Assembly: GCF_933775445.1 (NCBI RefSeq)
Contig: NC_065876.1
Location: forward strand, 23,498,001 to 23,562,000
Direction: 5' to 3'
Source of the DNA: Argentina anserina
Lineage: Eukaryota; Streptophyta; Magnoliopsida; Rosales; Rosaceae
Length of the DNA: 64,000 nt
The position numbers were made by a program, and so were the translations under genes. The notes under the pieces were generated by a model that did no database searches, was not told the origin of the DNA, and saw nothing but the letters and a program-made list of their open reading frames with translations. Positions 13,356-24,114 of the stretch are shown piece by piece. Numbering within the stretch: position 1 is the first letter of the stretch; each line of letters opens with the position of its first letter.

Positions 13356-13669
13356 TTGAAATTGAAACGAACAAATCAAACCTAATAGATAAAATAAAGA
13401 GAGATTAGGAATCTGAAAATTACTATAGAAAATTAGATGGTTGGGGAAGCTTCGGGAGAAGTGGTGAACAATAGGAGGAAAAAATTATCATGTGTTTATG
13501 ACCATCGAGGTTTATACCGATGCAAATGGCAAGACCATAAATAAATCAAAAGTGAGGGCTAGAAGAAAATCGTATTGTAGTGCAACTGTAGCGATACTGT
13601 TGCTACACTGTTGAAATTGCCACCAGCGTATAATATATAGAAAATGTTCCTCGTCAAGCATATCATCAT

Positions 13670-14354
13670 TAATGGTTTAACAGGCTAAGGCGTAGTCCAA
13701 ACATTTTCGGAAGAGCCTCACCAAAGCGTAAGACTTGAGGCAAAAGGCGTAAGCCTTATGTATGAATTCTTATACTTGTGCATTGATTAGTCTTATATGT
13801 AGTCTTATATATAACATGATTTATAACTAAAATAGACCTGATAAATGGTTATTCTTTTCATAACAAATACATATCAAAACCATGCAATTTATCAAATAAC
13901 CTTGTATAATATAAATCCATATATTAAAGTACTAACTAGTCTTGAAATAAAAAATAAAAAATAAAAAAAACAAGAACAATGTTTGAACTAGCTTCAAGCT
14001 TCAAAATCATCATCATCATCATCAATTAAAATATCACCATTTAAATCATCATCTAAATGTCATCATCACCATCACCTCCAACACCGACACCTCCAACAAC
14101 AACATAGGTTTGATAGAGGGAATCGGTAGAGGTGGTCTTTCTATCTCAAAACCTAAAAGACTTCGTCCAAAAATAATAATTTTTTGAATAAAAGAAATTG
14201 TCTATTAAAAAGAAATCTGAATCTAATTTTTTTTTTAGGCCTTCGCCTTTCGCGGCTCAAAACGCGCCTTGGTGTGCGCCTTTTGCGCCTCGGCGCCTAG
14301 GCAACTAAAACTAAGGCCTTTTAGCCTACGTCTTGCCCCTTTTTTTAAACATTG
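13670..14354. mobile_element. hAT-type MITE in a NOM1 intron
   Basis: An 8-bp perfect duplication, ATCATCAT, lies at 13662-13669 and 14355-14362. The ends are imperfect inverted repeats (TAATGGTTTAA on the left; the right end complements to CAATGTTTAAA), followed on both sides by AAGGCG/GCGCCT-rich subterminal sequence. It is 685 bp with no coding capacity. An 8-bp duplication and C/T-A-A-T-G ends fit hAT. It sits just past the splice donor of the last recognisable NOM1 exon, on the 3' side of that pseudogene. Confidence 0.7.
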
Positions 14355-14389
14355 ATCATCATAATAATCGAAAGGAGAGAAAGGAATAC

Positions 14390-14883
14390 CTGTAATGTGA
14401 TTCGTATCATGCTCGCACAATTTGGAAGACAGAATTGTGTAGTAATTTTTAAACACTTTCTCTTGTAAATAGCACTCCACAAGAACTCGCATTACCTCTC
14501 TGTCATATACATAGAACAGACAAATAAGTTTTGCAACAAAAAAGACTGCCAAAACAAAACAAAAACAAAAAATTGTGGCACTTACCTGCTTTCCTTGTTT
14601 ATCCAATCTCAGAAACTTCTCAAATGCATCAATGTTATCCTCTCCACTCATAATTACACAAAAGATTGCCTTTCTAGCATCTGTTTGCCTTTCTAGCATG
14701 AATGTTATACGAGCTGCAAAAGTTTCTGGGCTTCAAGAACCTCTTTGTTCCTTGTGTTGGCAACCTCTTCAACATTGTCTGCGGTTGAAGCAATATCCCC
14801 AAATAACCACCACTGGCCTTATTATTAGGATCAAGCAGTTTGCTCCAATTGGGTCCACTTACTAATATGTCTTCTGCCCATAA
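14390..14883 (-). pseudogene. NOM1: NOM1 remnant, linker and MA3-start exons
   Basis: Exon 14883-14586 follows a TTTTCAG acceptor and starts LWAEDILVSGPNWSKLLDP, then loses frame, and recovers with the N-terminal MA3 sequence ending GKQ before GTAAGT. A 86-base intron ends at GACAG (14500-14503), and exon 14499-14390 gives REVMRVLVECYLQEKVF and KLCEHDTNH before the donor GTATTCC. The conserved continuation of MA3 is absent downstream. Confidence 0.8.
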
Positions 14884-15871
14884 CTGAAAATAAATCATGA
14901 AGAAACATGCTTAAATCCCAGGGATGAAGCAAGGAAAAATATTTTTGGAAGTTGCTAGAAGTTGAAAAGAACAACTTAAATGAAAATGTATACAAGGAAG
15001 CACCCACTGCTGATAGAAAACAAGAAAGCAAGAAAGAAGAAAATATCACACACCTTTTGTAGCCATTTCTTTATCCTTGTATGAATTACAGTATCTTCTT
15101 TAGGCCTTTTCTTGTTGTTCTTGATGTTTTATATGGTTTCATGCATCAAACCCATCTACAAGTATCATTAGATTTCTCAGCATTTGACGCAAAAGTTTGT
15201 GAAAAATTCAAACAATAGAGATGTCAGCTACCCGTCTCCATTGATTGTCTCCTGGTCATCTCGACATGAGGATTTTAACTTATTCACTCTATTCTGAACA
15301 CTCGCAATGAGATTTTTCATCGCCAAGAGGATCAACAGCCCTTATTTTCATTCTACAACATGTCCAGCAAGGACACTTCATGTTATACATGCTTTGCCAA
15401 GAGTCTCGTACAAATTGATGTAAGAGCAACAATTTTGTTGATTATAATAAACATAAACAAGACATGTACACTACAATCATATTGAATCATGCAGGGTATT
15501 GCAGGGCTGCACGTATTGCAAATGGTCGTTTCATCCTGACGATGTCATTCTCGGTTAAAGGATTGGTGGTCGTTTATGTCATTTGGTGTTCATTCGGCAG
15601 TATTAATTGCAAGATCAATTCTACCGATCTTCTCTCATTGATTCTCTCCTTATTTTCTGGTTGTTTGTCAACAATTCACACTTGTATCTCTTCTTTTTCT
15701 GGTTTCTTTGGTTTGTGTAATTCTAGTGTACTATTCACAATAGGTTAGAGTTGTTAGAGCTCATTTTCTGTTTTTATTTAAGTATTATCTTGTTTTGTGT
15801 AATCTTTAATTGAATGAAATACATTTGAAAATTCTCCAAGTTCATCCTCTTCTTCAGTCTACATTTCAACA

Positions 15872-15884
15872 TGGTATTAGAGCA
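15872..15884 (+). other. Primer binding site of the truncated copia element
   Basis: TGGTATTAGAGCA directly abuts the LTR end ACA. It differs from the usual copia site TGGTATCAGAGCA by one base. Confidence 0.75.
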
Positions 15885-15967
15885 GGCTTCCGATTAGGAC
15901 TTCTTTCTACCCACCATTCCTTCTTTCATCTTTGCATTAATTTATTGTTGTTCCAATCTTTCATAAT

Positions 15968-17930
15968 ATGACTGGTAGTGGCAATATTGGAGATGCTTCA
16001 GGTTCTGCATCATCTGCAGCTGAAGTAAATGACTCAAACACCAACTTTCGACTTGTTCCTACTATTCTTAATGAGCACAACTATCTCTCTTGGTCGAGAG
16101 AGGTCAAGCGTGTCCTTGCAGGTAAAAGGCTGCTCAGTGCTATTGATGACACAACCTCCATTATATCTATCTCTGCAAAGGAATATGCTGCTTAGTTTGC
16201 TCAGGATCAGCTACTCCTGACATGGATATTAAATTCCATGGAACCAAAGATGGGTGAGATCTTTGGTTATGCTGAAAATTCCCTTCAATTGTGGAAAGAC
16301 GTCAAAGATCTTTATGGTGGCTTAAAAAATGTTGTACGTATCTTTGAACTCAAAAAAGAGATGGCTGAGCTGCAGCAAGGTAACTCTACTTTTGTTGAAT
16401 ATCTCGGTAGTTTGAAAACTATGTGGAATGAGCTAGATCAGTATTGTCCAATTTCTACTGATACAAAGATTTTGATGAAAAAAAGATCAGATTTTCTTAT
16501 TGGTTGCTAATCTTGGTCCTGAATATGATTATGTTAAAGCCATCTTCTTATGGCATCTCCTCTTCCCTCTTTCCAAACTGTTTGTTCTACTATACATCGA
16601 GAGGAAACTAGGAAAAAAGTGATGAGAGCTGATGTGTCAGTGGTTGGTCAGAACAATGAAGCTAGACCTTTTGCTAGTTCTAGTTCAAGCTCAAATGCTA
16701 ATGCAACTGTTAGACCTTATAAAGGAAGGAGACTTGATCTTAAGTGTTCTCATTGTATTTCGATTGGTAGAACTGGTATAGGCCATGAGGAAAAAATGTT
16801 GGATTTTGCATCCAGAACTGAAACAGAAATTCAACAATGAGAAGAGTGAAAAAGGGAAAATGAGAATGAATCCTACTGCTAGAGCTAATGTAGCTGAGAA
16901 AGATAGCATAGAGGCAATGATGAGTTTCACTGCTAATCATATCACTCTCATAAATGAGTTTGCAGCTTTCCTGCAGCATAACCAAAGTAATGCTAATCCA
17001 GAATTCCAGATGATGCTACTGCAATGCTGGGAAAATTTGCTGGATATTTAGCAGATGGAAAGTTGGCTTCTAGAGATGAGATCTCAGGTATCATTTGTGC
17101 CATCTCAACTGCTCTTGATCTTAGTAAACTTCATGATTTTTGGATTGTTGATTCAGGAGCTTCTGACCATATGACTCATGACCCATTAAATAGTTTTTAT
17201 TTTTAAAAAACCCTCATTTGTGTCAATTTCCAACGGGAATAGAGTGCCTATTTTAGGAAAGGGAAAATTGAATTTATTTTGTGATCATAAACAGGCTAGT
17301 GTCATGTATGTGTCATCTTTCCCTTTCAAACTTTTATCTGTTGGGAAATTGACTCATTGCTTAGATTGTCTGGTTTTATTTTCAACAACCAATGTTATCT
17401 TTTAGGATCGAGTGACCATGAGAAAGATTGGTGAGGGATTTTACCTGAATGGATTGTACTATATTTCCACTTCCTGAGCTTTAGCAAAGAGTCTTCTTGT
17501 TGAATGGAAGTCATCTACTCGACAACAGCTATGGCACATGCGTCTAGCTCATCATTCAACTCCTGTTTATCTCACTTATTCCCAAATCTATATAAATCAG
17601 TTTCAGATTGTGAAACTTGTCACAAATCCAAGTCTACTAGATTACCTTTTTCAAACTCATTCTCTATAGTCTCTAAGGAGTTTGAACAAATTCACTCTGA
17701 TGTATGGGGACCTGCAAAAATAAAATATTTTGATGGTTATAGATATTATGTCACTTTCATTGATGATTTTTTTAGAACCACTTTTGTTTATCTCTTGAAA
17801 CACAAAAATGAGATAAAGAAGAGCTTTGAGGATTTTCATAATCTGCTTAAGGACCATTTCTCCTCAAGCATATGCATGTCGAGAGAAAGCAAGTTCAAAT
17901 ATATCTCAAATAGAGATCCACTCTTTTAGA
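15968..17930 (+). pseudogene. Copia gag-protease-integrase remnant
   Basis: Starts at an ATG about 95 bases after the primer site. Gag is recognised by LNEHNYLSWSREVKR, LWKDVKDLYGG and TFVEYLGSLKTMWNELDQY, with a stop at 16193 and frame changes near 16500-16550 and 16840. The protease motif is IVDSGASDHMT near 17146-17178. The integrase zinc region is reduced to CETCHKSKSTRLPF, followed by the core start HSDVWGPAK and FIDDFFRTTFVYLLKHK. Similarity fades after about 17870. Multiple stops make it non-functional. Confidence 0.8.
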
Positions 17931-17940
17931 TATTAGGAAA

Positions 17941-18451
17941 GAAGTTTTTGCACAAATACTTTCGTATTCAACTTCACATGGCAACGTAAGAAGTAGCCTA
18001 CCTTGAACAAACTCCAAATATGCATAATTGAGCGAAACTTATTCAGTACACGGGCCGTGTATATACACGGGTGATCTACACCGTAGAATTTGACATCTTG
18101 AGAACTTATAGATCGACGGGGGCCGATGCGTGGTAGCCTTCTTGGTGAGGCGAGTCAAGATGAGCAGTTGTTCCATGTCTACAAAAGCAAGCTTTTATGG
18201 TTTGTTCTCCCCTTAGTCCTTGACTCTGGCAGCATGGTTGAGTGGCACGGGAGTTTCTAGAGGCAAGAGAGTGCTTTGGAGATCTCAAAATGACAACGGT
18301 GAAGTTGTAGATAGAGAAACTGGAGGATGAGGTCAAATTCGTAAAGCACCGCTTTCCATCTTGGCGGCAAGTGGCGGTGCTACGAAAAAGCCAGTGACTT
18401 GTGGGATTGATTTGGTTTGTTGAATGATATTGGGGATGGAGATTTGCACAC
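17941..18451. other. Unassigned segment between copia and NOM1 exon
   Basis: On the minus strand this follows the donor of the NOM1 exon at 18452 and shows a mostly open frame (18106-18498) that matches no family I know. A perfect 16-base palindrome, CCGTGTATATACACGG, lies at 18055-18070. It may be intron sequence or filler at the copia deletion junction. Confidence 0.4.
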
Positions 18452-18725
18452 CTCAAAAGTTTTAGCAAGCAAAGCCAGGAGCTTTGCACCAAAGTCAACT
18501 CCCACTGAACTAGCTGTGCAAGCTACAAAAGCAGCAAAAACAGCACCATGCCTATAAAACAGAAACACATAAACTTGTGAATTACAGATACTATGTGAAC
18601 CGATAAAATGCAGAAAAAAAAAATCCTGAGTCTATGCATATATGATCGCTAAACTTTAGAGTATCAGACTACTAGTATCAAACATTAGTAAGTCGATGTA
18701 TAATCATCAAGTCTAATGAACTTAA

Positions 18726-19434
18726 CTGTTCATTTCCACGAGGGCCATGAGCACATGAGGCTAGTACCTCCTCACCAAATATCACAGAGGCTATACCACG
18801 AGGAATGTAACGCATGAGGACAGACACGTCCTCTGTAATAGGTTCCACATTAGACTCCGAGAGCCTAAATAAAAGACCACGCAATTGCTGACGGATCTGA
18901 CTATACTCTTCAAGTTCATTCCCTGCAGGCGATCTTAAGTGAAGAGCTACATTTTTGAGGTGTCTTGACAGGAACTTTTTCCAACACAATATTCGTCCGA
19001 CATCAATGGGGACACCACCTACCTTGTTGCTCACAAAATCCTGTAAGGACTTTCTCTTCTTCTGTCTCTTGCTCGAAGATGACCTGGAAGGACTTCTATT
19101 CCATCTCAGCGCCATCTGTGACGACAGCCTTTTGATCTTCAGCTAGCCTTCAAGTCAGCAACTAATAAGTTTTCCTGTTTCTGTTTCTTTCCCAATGAAT
19201 CATCAAAACACACAATTCCTTCAAACATGTTAAGACCAAGATCCTCACCCTTCACTTTGAGTTTCTTTGCAAGTTTCCTTTCTAGTTCCAAATCATCCTC
19301 GGCACTAGTATTATCTAGTTCAAGAAGCTTGTCAAACATTGTTTTTCGTGTTCTCTTAGATACATTGTCTCCTCCCACTTTGTTTTTATTCTGAACAAAA
19401 AAAAGTAGTGGTTTCTTCCAATCTTGTGAGGCTT
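18726..19434 (-). pseudogene. NOM1: NOM1 remnant, N-terminal and MIF4G-start exon
   Basis: Starts after a clean acceptor (ATGCAG at 19440-19435). Reads an acidic/lysine-rich part with KRTRKTMFDKLLELDN and ERKLAKKLKVK until a stop at 19139-19141; the coding signal resumes in another frame at 19115 with a basic KRQKKRKS stretch and the first MIF4G helices. The exon should end CAG|GT, but here the sequence is AACAGTTAAG, which has lost one G at the junction. This is the longest surviving NOM1 segment. Confidence 0.8.
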
Positions 19435-19710
19435 CTGCATATATCAAATAACAGAATACCAACACATTTAGAAAATGCAACAAAAAAGGAACACGTAGAG
19501 ATATGACTAAGAAGCCAGGACACAGAACATAATAGATTAGCAACAGATTTGGAATATTAACTCAGAACATTAATCTAGTTAAAACATATATGAACGTAAT
19601 CTGATCTTAATTGTTTGTTTAACATAGGAATTTCAATCGGCATATGAATCAATTACCAAAGTTTAGCAAGAAAATATGACTATTTCTTCTAGTAATTACT
19701 ATCAAGTAAC

Positions 19711-20050
19711 ACATGGATCTAGGGGTGGGCTAGGGTTTGCTGTAGCCCACCTCATTTTTTTAAGTGAATATTTTTAGTATATATCCACTATAGCTGTCCA
19801 GGAAAATTTGAGTCATTTGCTATGTTTTTTTTTGTTTATCTGTTCTGTTTTTCTAGGTTTCTCTGTCAACATAAAATACATATAATAATTCCTTTAACTT
19901 GAATCTCAGTCTTCTATCTTGTTCCAACAGACGTAAGCTATCACTTTCATGTTGAAATTATCAATGCTTTGCTATGAAAGTCTTCAAAAAAAAATTTGGC
20001 CTTTGCCCAAACTTAGCACACCCTGTTATTAAATCCTGGATCCGTTCTTG
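19711..20050. mobile_element. Probable hAT-related MITE
   Basis: Left end ATGGATCTAGGGGTGGGCTAG and right end, complemented, AACGGATCCAGGATTTAATA carry the GGATCYAGG and GGGTGKGCTA motifs common at plant hAT ends. Flanks CAAGTAAC and GAGTAATA agree at only some positions, so the duplication is not convincing. It lies upstream of the NOM1 N-terminal exon. Confidence 0.4.
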
Positions 20051-20244
20051 AGTAATACTAAAAAGCATAGTAAACAGTGATAAAAACCTCACGGTGTTCA
20101 CGATTAAACATGTTCTATCTCCTTCACTATGCTAGACAGGGTAGATACGACGCCGTTTTGATTCTTATAGCAAGGCTTGAGGGGAGGAGAGCGAAGGAAC
20201 TGCTTCTGAGCCGCCACCGCCATAGCCGTAGTTTATGGAGAGAA

Positions 20245-20485
20245 AATTTCTAACAAATTCCATTTTTGCATTGCAGCATTATGTGAAAATTTAATGCCTC
20301 CCACATATTTCAATAGCGTATGATCACCCGCACTAACCCTCTTCCAATTTTTAAACCCTTCCACAGTAAATGTATGATGGTGAGAGTCTAAAGTGTCAAA
20401 AAGGTAATAAGGAAAGCAATATGCTCTATCAATAGAAATCGAATACTCAAGCCATGGATTATCCTTGAACTAAGAATATTAGAAT
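20245..20485 (-). pseudogene. hAT/ZMYM-TTF-like protein, zinc-finger part
   Basis: Continuation of the frame broken by the retrotransposon: WLEYSISIDRAYCFPYYLF, then TFTVEGFKNWKRV and the start of the next helix, ending near 20245. The CFPYYLF core is typical of the TTF-type finger. Sixteen bases just inside the border (20470-20485) do not fit the expected protein, so the junction is not clean. Downstream homology stops abruptly. Confidence 0.65.
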
Positions 20486-21279
20486 TGAAAATACAAGATA
20501 GAACAACAACGAGTAATAGCAGCGGAATATATAGAAGAATTTTACTTTTCTATTGAACAATTCATATTACAATGATTACACCTTAATCAATGATAATATT
20601 ATTCTCAAAAGTAAATATTACTTCTTACTTGATAGTCACAATCAAGCATGAAACAACCTCACTAAGATCGTTGCTTCAAGTGTCGATACAACCTCACTAA
20701 GATCGTTGTAGACACACGGATGATCAACCTCACTAAGAACGTTGATGTTGCCACTAAGGTCTTCAAAGGAGTCACAAAGATCTCCTAGCACTAAGCTTCT
20801 CTTTGTGTGAATTTTCTTCTCTAAGGATTCATCTCTTTTCTTCTTTTTCTCTCTTTCTCTCCTTCTCTCTATTTTCTTCTTCTCTTTGTCTGTGTATCTC
20901 TTCTTGGCTGCCTAGCTACTGCATGGATACCTCCTATATATATAACACAGCCGGCCACACATTCCTAACCCTAGTACTAAATAGGTAATCAACCTAAAAC
21001 CTTTCCTAATACATCATTCTATATAAAAGGAAAAAACAATACATATGGAATACATTTTAACCTAAATATATTTGAAACTATTTTTCCAAATATACTTTAT
21101 TCTCTCCATATATGATCTCATATATATTTCCATATATGTACGATTTGACCAACTCACAAAATCTTGCCGCAAGGTGTGTTTCCTAGTCCAACTAGGAAAT
21201 GTCATCAATGCTCTCCATTTGTTGTGCTTCACTCCTTTTTGTCTTCATCACCTTATGGAGGCCAATATGTGTACCTTCA
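20486..21279 (-). repeat. SIRE 3' LTR
   Basis: 794 bp, near-identical to the 5' LTR. Differences seen include G/T at about 20537, two changes at 20615-20618, G/T at 20759 and 20779, and two changes near 21216-21221. The repeated CTCACTAAGATCGTTG block is at 20654-20745. Confidence 0.9.
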
Positions 21280-21293
21280 ATCTCCCCCTTTGG
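21280..21293 (-). other. SIRE polypurine tract
   Basis: The complement reads CCAAAGGGGGAGAT, directly before the 3' LTR start TGAAGG. This is the usual plus-strand primer. Confidence 0.85.
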
Positions 21294-21667
21294 CCTTCCA
21301 TGCACCTTTTACCATCAAGTACCTACACTTCACAAAGAACCTCATAAGTACAAGTTTAACAAAAACCTAACCTATATCATAAGATGAACCTCCCTAATTC
21401 TCAATAAGAGAATACATCACTTGATATCAAGAATCAATGATCATCCTTTTCAAGATATCAAGTGACTTGATCATAGGTTCTAATAGAATTCAAATAAACA
21501 TGATTAACCAAACATAGTTTGTGCATAGCACTTAGAGTACAAAGCAAACCAAACTAATTGAAAATAGTTCTTAGCCAAATAACACAAATTAAAGCTTGAA
21601 TAGTAATTAGGGACTTGATGTCTCCCCCTAAGGTGATGAAGCCAAAGGAGGAGAGGTCTTAAGCAGC

Positions 21668-22321
21668 CTAGGCATGACCACCACGATGACCACGTCCGTG
21701 CCGAGCACTCCTCCGACGTCCACCAATGGAGTTGTAATTAGTCCATTCATGAGGTGCGAGATCTCCATTCTGAAAAGTAGGACCATTGGATGTTGGAGGG
21801 GAAGGAGGAGCAGCAGGGACAACTGCCACGGCTTGGGAATATGGTTGAGGACCTTGAAGACGTTCGTGATCAGCCAACCACGCAGTCCGAGTTGCAAGCA
21901 TGTTCCGCTCTGCACGACGCTCCCTTTCTTGAAAGATTGTATCCCACAGTGGACTCCCCTCCGTCGGAAGAGAAGGGGAAGGAAAAAGTCCCTCCGAGCT
22001 TGACAAGGAACCGTAGGAAGCAGGAGGTCCAACAGGAGCAGAGGAAGTCCGCAGTATGGATTGTGTCTCCGACCCGAGATCCACGAGCAGTTGTATGGCG
22101 GCCTCCATCCGATGTAGTTGCCTTGTGACATTGTCATGACCAGTTTCATGCAACAGTTGCACACGACTGATTTGTGTTTAAAATTGAACACCAAGCCGTG
22201 AAAAGGCGTGATTGATTTCAGCTAGGGTAACCGGACGGGCAGACTCAGCTTGTTGATGACGAGAGGCAGCTTCACGTCTTGCATCCTCTGTGTCGTGGTG
22301 ATTGCTCCTGGCTCCGTCCAT
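21668..22321 (-). pseudogene. Extra sense ORF downstream of SIRE pol
   Basis: A 218-codon frame (ATG at 22321, stop at 21668) interrupted only by one TAA at 22178-22180. It begins MDGARSNHHDTEDARRE, has an amphipathic helical middle (NVTRQLHRMEAAIQLLVDL), a Pro/Ser-rich part, and an Arg/Gly/His-rich end (ARHGRGHRGGHA). The frame stays open upstream of the ATG to 22405. It lies about 1.8 kb after pol and 390 bp before the polypurine tract, where some SIRE elements carry an envelope-like gene. I see no clear membrane anchor, so an envelope role is not supported. It may be a captured or lineage-specific frame. Confidence 0.5.
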
Positions 22322-22409
22322 GGTAGAGACTCCTGCACATTTGACACAAACCGTGAAGACAGCAGAAGAGATAATAGGATGTGAAGATAAGCACATAGGA
22401 GACAACTAT

Positions 22410-24114
22410 ATATAGAGAGGTACAAAAACATAAACCCTAAGGCAAATCGGAGTAAAAGGAAAACCACATTAAAGTCCAAGCACGTATCAACACAAATCAG
22501 GAAATCAAAGATTGAAGAATATCAAGCAACCCTAGCTACAAAAGGAAAGGGAACCAACCAAGATACATGAAAATCTTACATGCCGTGAGGAGAAGGGTAA
22601 GTCACGCAACATGAGGCCGCAAAAGGAGAGTATTCTGAGAGGATTTCTGCCCACCAATGCATGCACCATGCAAACCTAGATGTATACGGCAAAACAAAGC
22701 AGGTTTGGAGGCGCATAGTGATGTATACAAAGTCATAAAAATGATGTACGAGTAACCTAGTGGAAGGGACGGAAGATGAACCAGACTGGATTTCTGTTTG
22801 CAACCTATAAAGCATAGAAGATATTTCCTTCTAAAACATGAACTAGTTGACATGGAGATGCAGTAGATGATAGATCGAATCACAGAGAGAAACTAAATCT
22901 TCCTTAGAAGGAAAACGAACACATGCATACGGCAAGAAGGAAGATTAGAGAACCATGAAACAAAAACCATAAGTGAATCTACGCATGAGTACAAAATCGA
23001 TACACAATAAAATGATCAACAATGCAAGTGATCGACCTGTATGTAGGCAAAACAAAACACCATAACGTGAACATAACAATCACTTACATGCATAGACAAG
23101 GATGATGCTAGAAATACCTAGAGTTCGAAACTAAAAATCAAGTATGTAGACCAATCTATGAAACATAAGCAATTTTGGACCATACACGCATTGAGCTCTC
23201 AACATGACACTGAAGGAAGTACAAAGTACACGATGTCAAGAGAATTAAGACAAGTCCAAGCAGACCATACAACTATAGGAAGAGTTACGACAATTACCTG
23301 GACATTCTCATTGAGTAAGACAATACACTTTATCAATCGCACAAACATGCATCCTCGAGTAATACACATGACCATTAGCCAATAGTAAGATGTGATGTGC
23401 ATTGAGTATACTTTATAATGGGAATGAAAATTAGGAGTGATTAAATGTGCAAGCCAACTTAAACGACACTCCCCCTATCTCTCCAGAAAATCGTCTTATA
23501 ACACCATAAGTTGTATGAAACTTTTCTTTGATAATGATAATCTATGCTCAGAACATTGCTGAGACAATGTTTCAACCACCGTGGAGACCAAGCCAGCCCA
23601 TTCCAACAGGTATCGAGTAGTTAGTCAAACCCTGGAGAGGAGAGCTACCCTGGCCTAAGAGTATCATATCCTCCGGGGAGACCAAACCAGTCTATTCCTC
23701 TAGGAGTCGAGTAGTTAGTAAACTCCTTGAGATGTAGAACTAGCTTGGCCTAAGACTGCATGCACCAAATCCTTATACATTTTTTTTTCATGCAGTCATA
23801 ATCTATAACATGTATTCAACTACACCGGCTCCTGATTAGGTGACTCAACTCAGATATGTCCACCATTATGAAGTATGTGTACGTGAGAACCAAACATAAA
23901 GGCTAATGATCATAAATAATATTCGAGATCACTAGATGAGAGATCCAAAGTAACAATGTCAAGAGCCCTAAAGAACTACAGGTAAAATGCAGTAACTCAT
24001 CTATAGTAAGATAAGATCAAGGACATGGAACGATTACCTTGACATAGGTACTCAGAGAGGCTGTTATTTGTCAATATTGAGAGCAAATGTCAATGGCATT
24101 ACGTAAGGTTAGAA
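22410..24114 (-). other. SIRE tail between pol and the extra ORF
   Basis: No conserved coding domain. A diverged direct duplication of about 85 bp (near 23578-23662 and 23668-23757, both with GGAGACCAA and TCGAGTAGTTAGT) lies here. Long untranslated tails are common in this lineage. Confidence 0.6.

Larger units (their letters stand above)
15419..17940 (+). mobile_element. Truncated Ty1/copia element inside NOM1
   Basis: A 5' LTR-like segment ends ...TTTCAACA at 15871 and is followed directly by TGGTATTAGAGCAGG, close to the initiator-tRNA-Met primer binding site of copia elements. The LTR start is uncertain: TGTAAGAG at 15419 would give 453 bp, TGTTAGAG at 15752 only 120 bp. Gag, protease and the front of integrase follow; reverse transcriptase, RNase H and the 3' LTR are missing. 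It lies in opposite orientation to the NOM1 pseudogene and separates its second and third exons. No target duplication was found, which agrees with loss of the 3' end by deletion. Confidence 0.75.
14390..19434 (-). pseudogene. NOM1: NOM1/SGD1-like nucleolar MIF4G gene, broken
   Basis: Six exon remnants run in order on the minus strand: 19434-18726, 18551-18452, about 15405-15232, 15155-15054, 14883-14586 and 14499-14390. Together they follow the nucleolar MIF4G protein (yeast Sgd1): lysine-rich N-terminal region, MIF4G start (SPAGNELEEYSQIRQQLRGL, then GEEVLASCAHGPRGNEQ), MIF4G end (IKNNKKRPKEDT), linker and the start of the MA3 domain (IFCVIMSGEDNIDAFEKF). In the family this protein acts in 18S rRNA maturation with a DEAD-box helicase. 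Lesions seen: a stop and frameshift near 19120-19141, a damaged donor after 18726, a frameshift in the third exon, a stop in the fourth, a frameshift in the fifth, loss of the middle of MIF4G where copia DNA lies, and loss of the rest of MA3 after 14390. No functional product is possible. Confidence 0.85.

Noticed and set aside
14235..14344. C-terminal Ala/Arg-rich tail of the 14235-14699 frame as part of NOM1
   Set aside because: The NOM1 exon ends at 14390 with a donor; the tail is GCGCCT-rich sequence of the adjacent hAT MITE.
20148..20235. Minus-strand MAVAAQKQFLRSPPL peptide as the first NOM1 exon
   Set aside because: The ATG context is good, but the peptide does not match the lysine-rich NOM1 start that I know, and no splice link to 19434 could be shown.
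20803..20988. Hydrophobic frame also found at 29543-29728
   Set aside because: LTR sequence of the SIRE element; CT-rich repeats give the Ser/Phe/Leu look.
21628..22128. Plus-strand frames opposite the extra SIRE ORF
   Set aside because: Antisense shadows; the element is coded on the minus strand.
21668..22321. Envelope gene in the SIRE element
   Set aside because: No signal peptide or membrane anchor could be supported; described only as an extra ORF.
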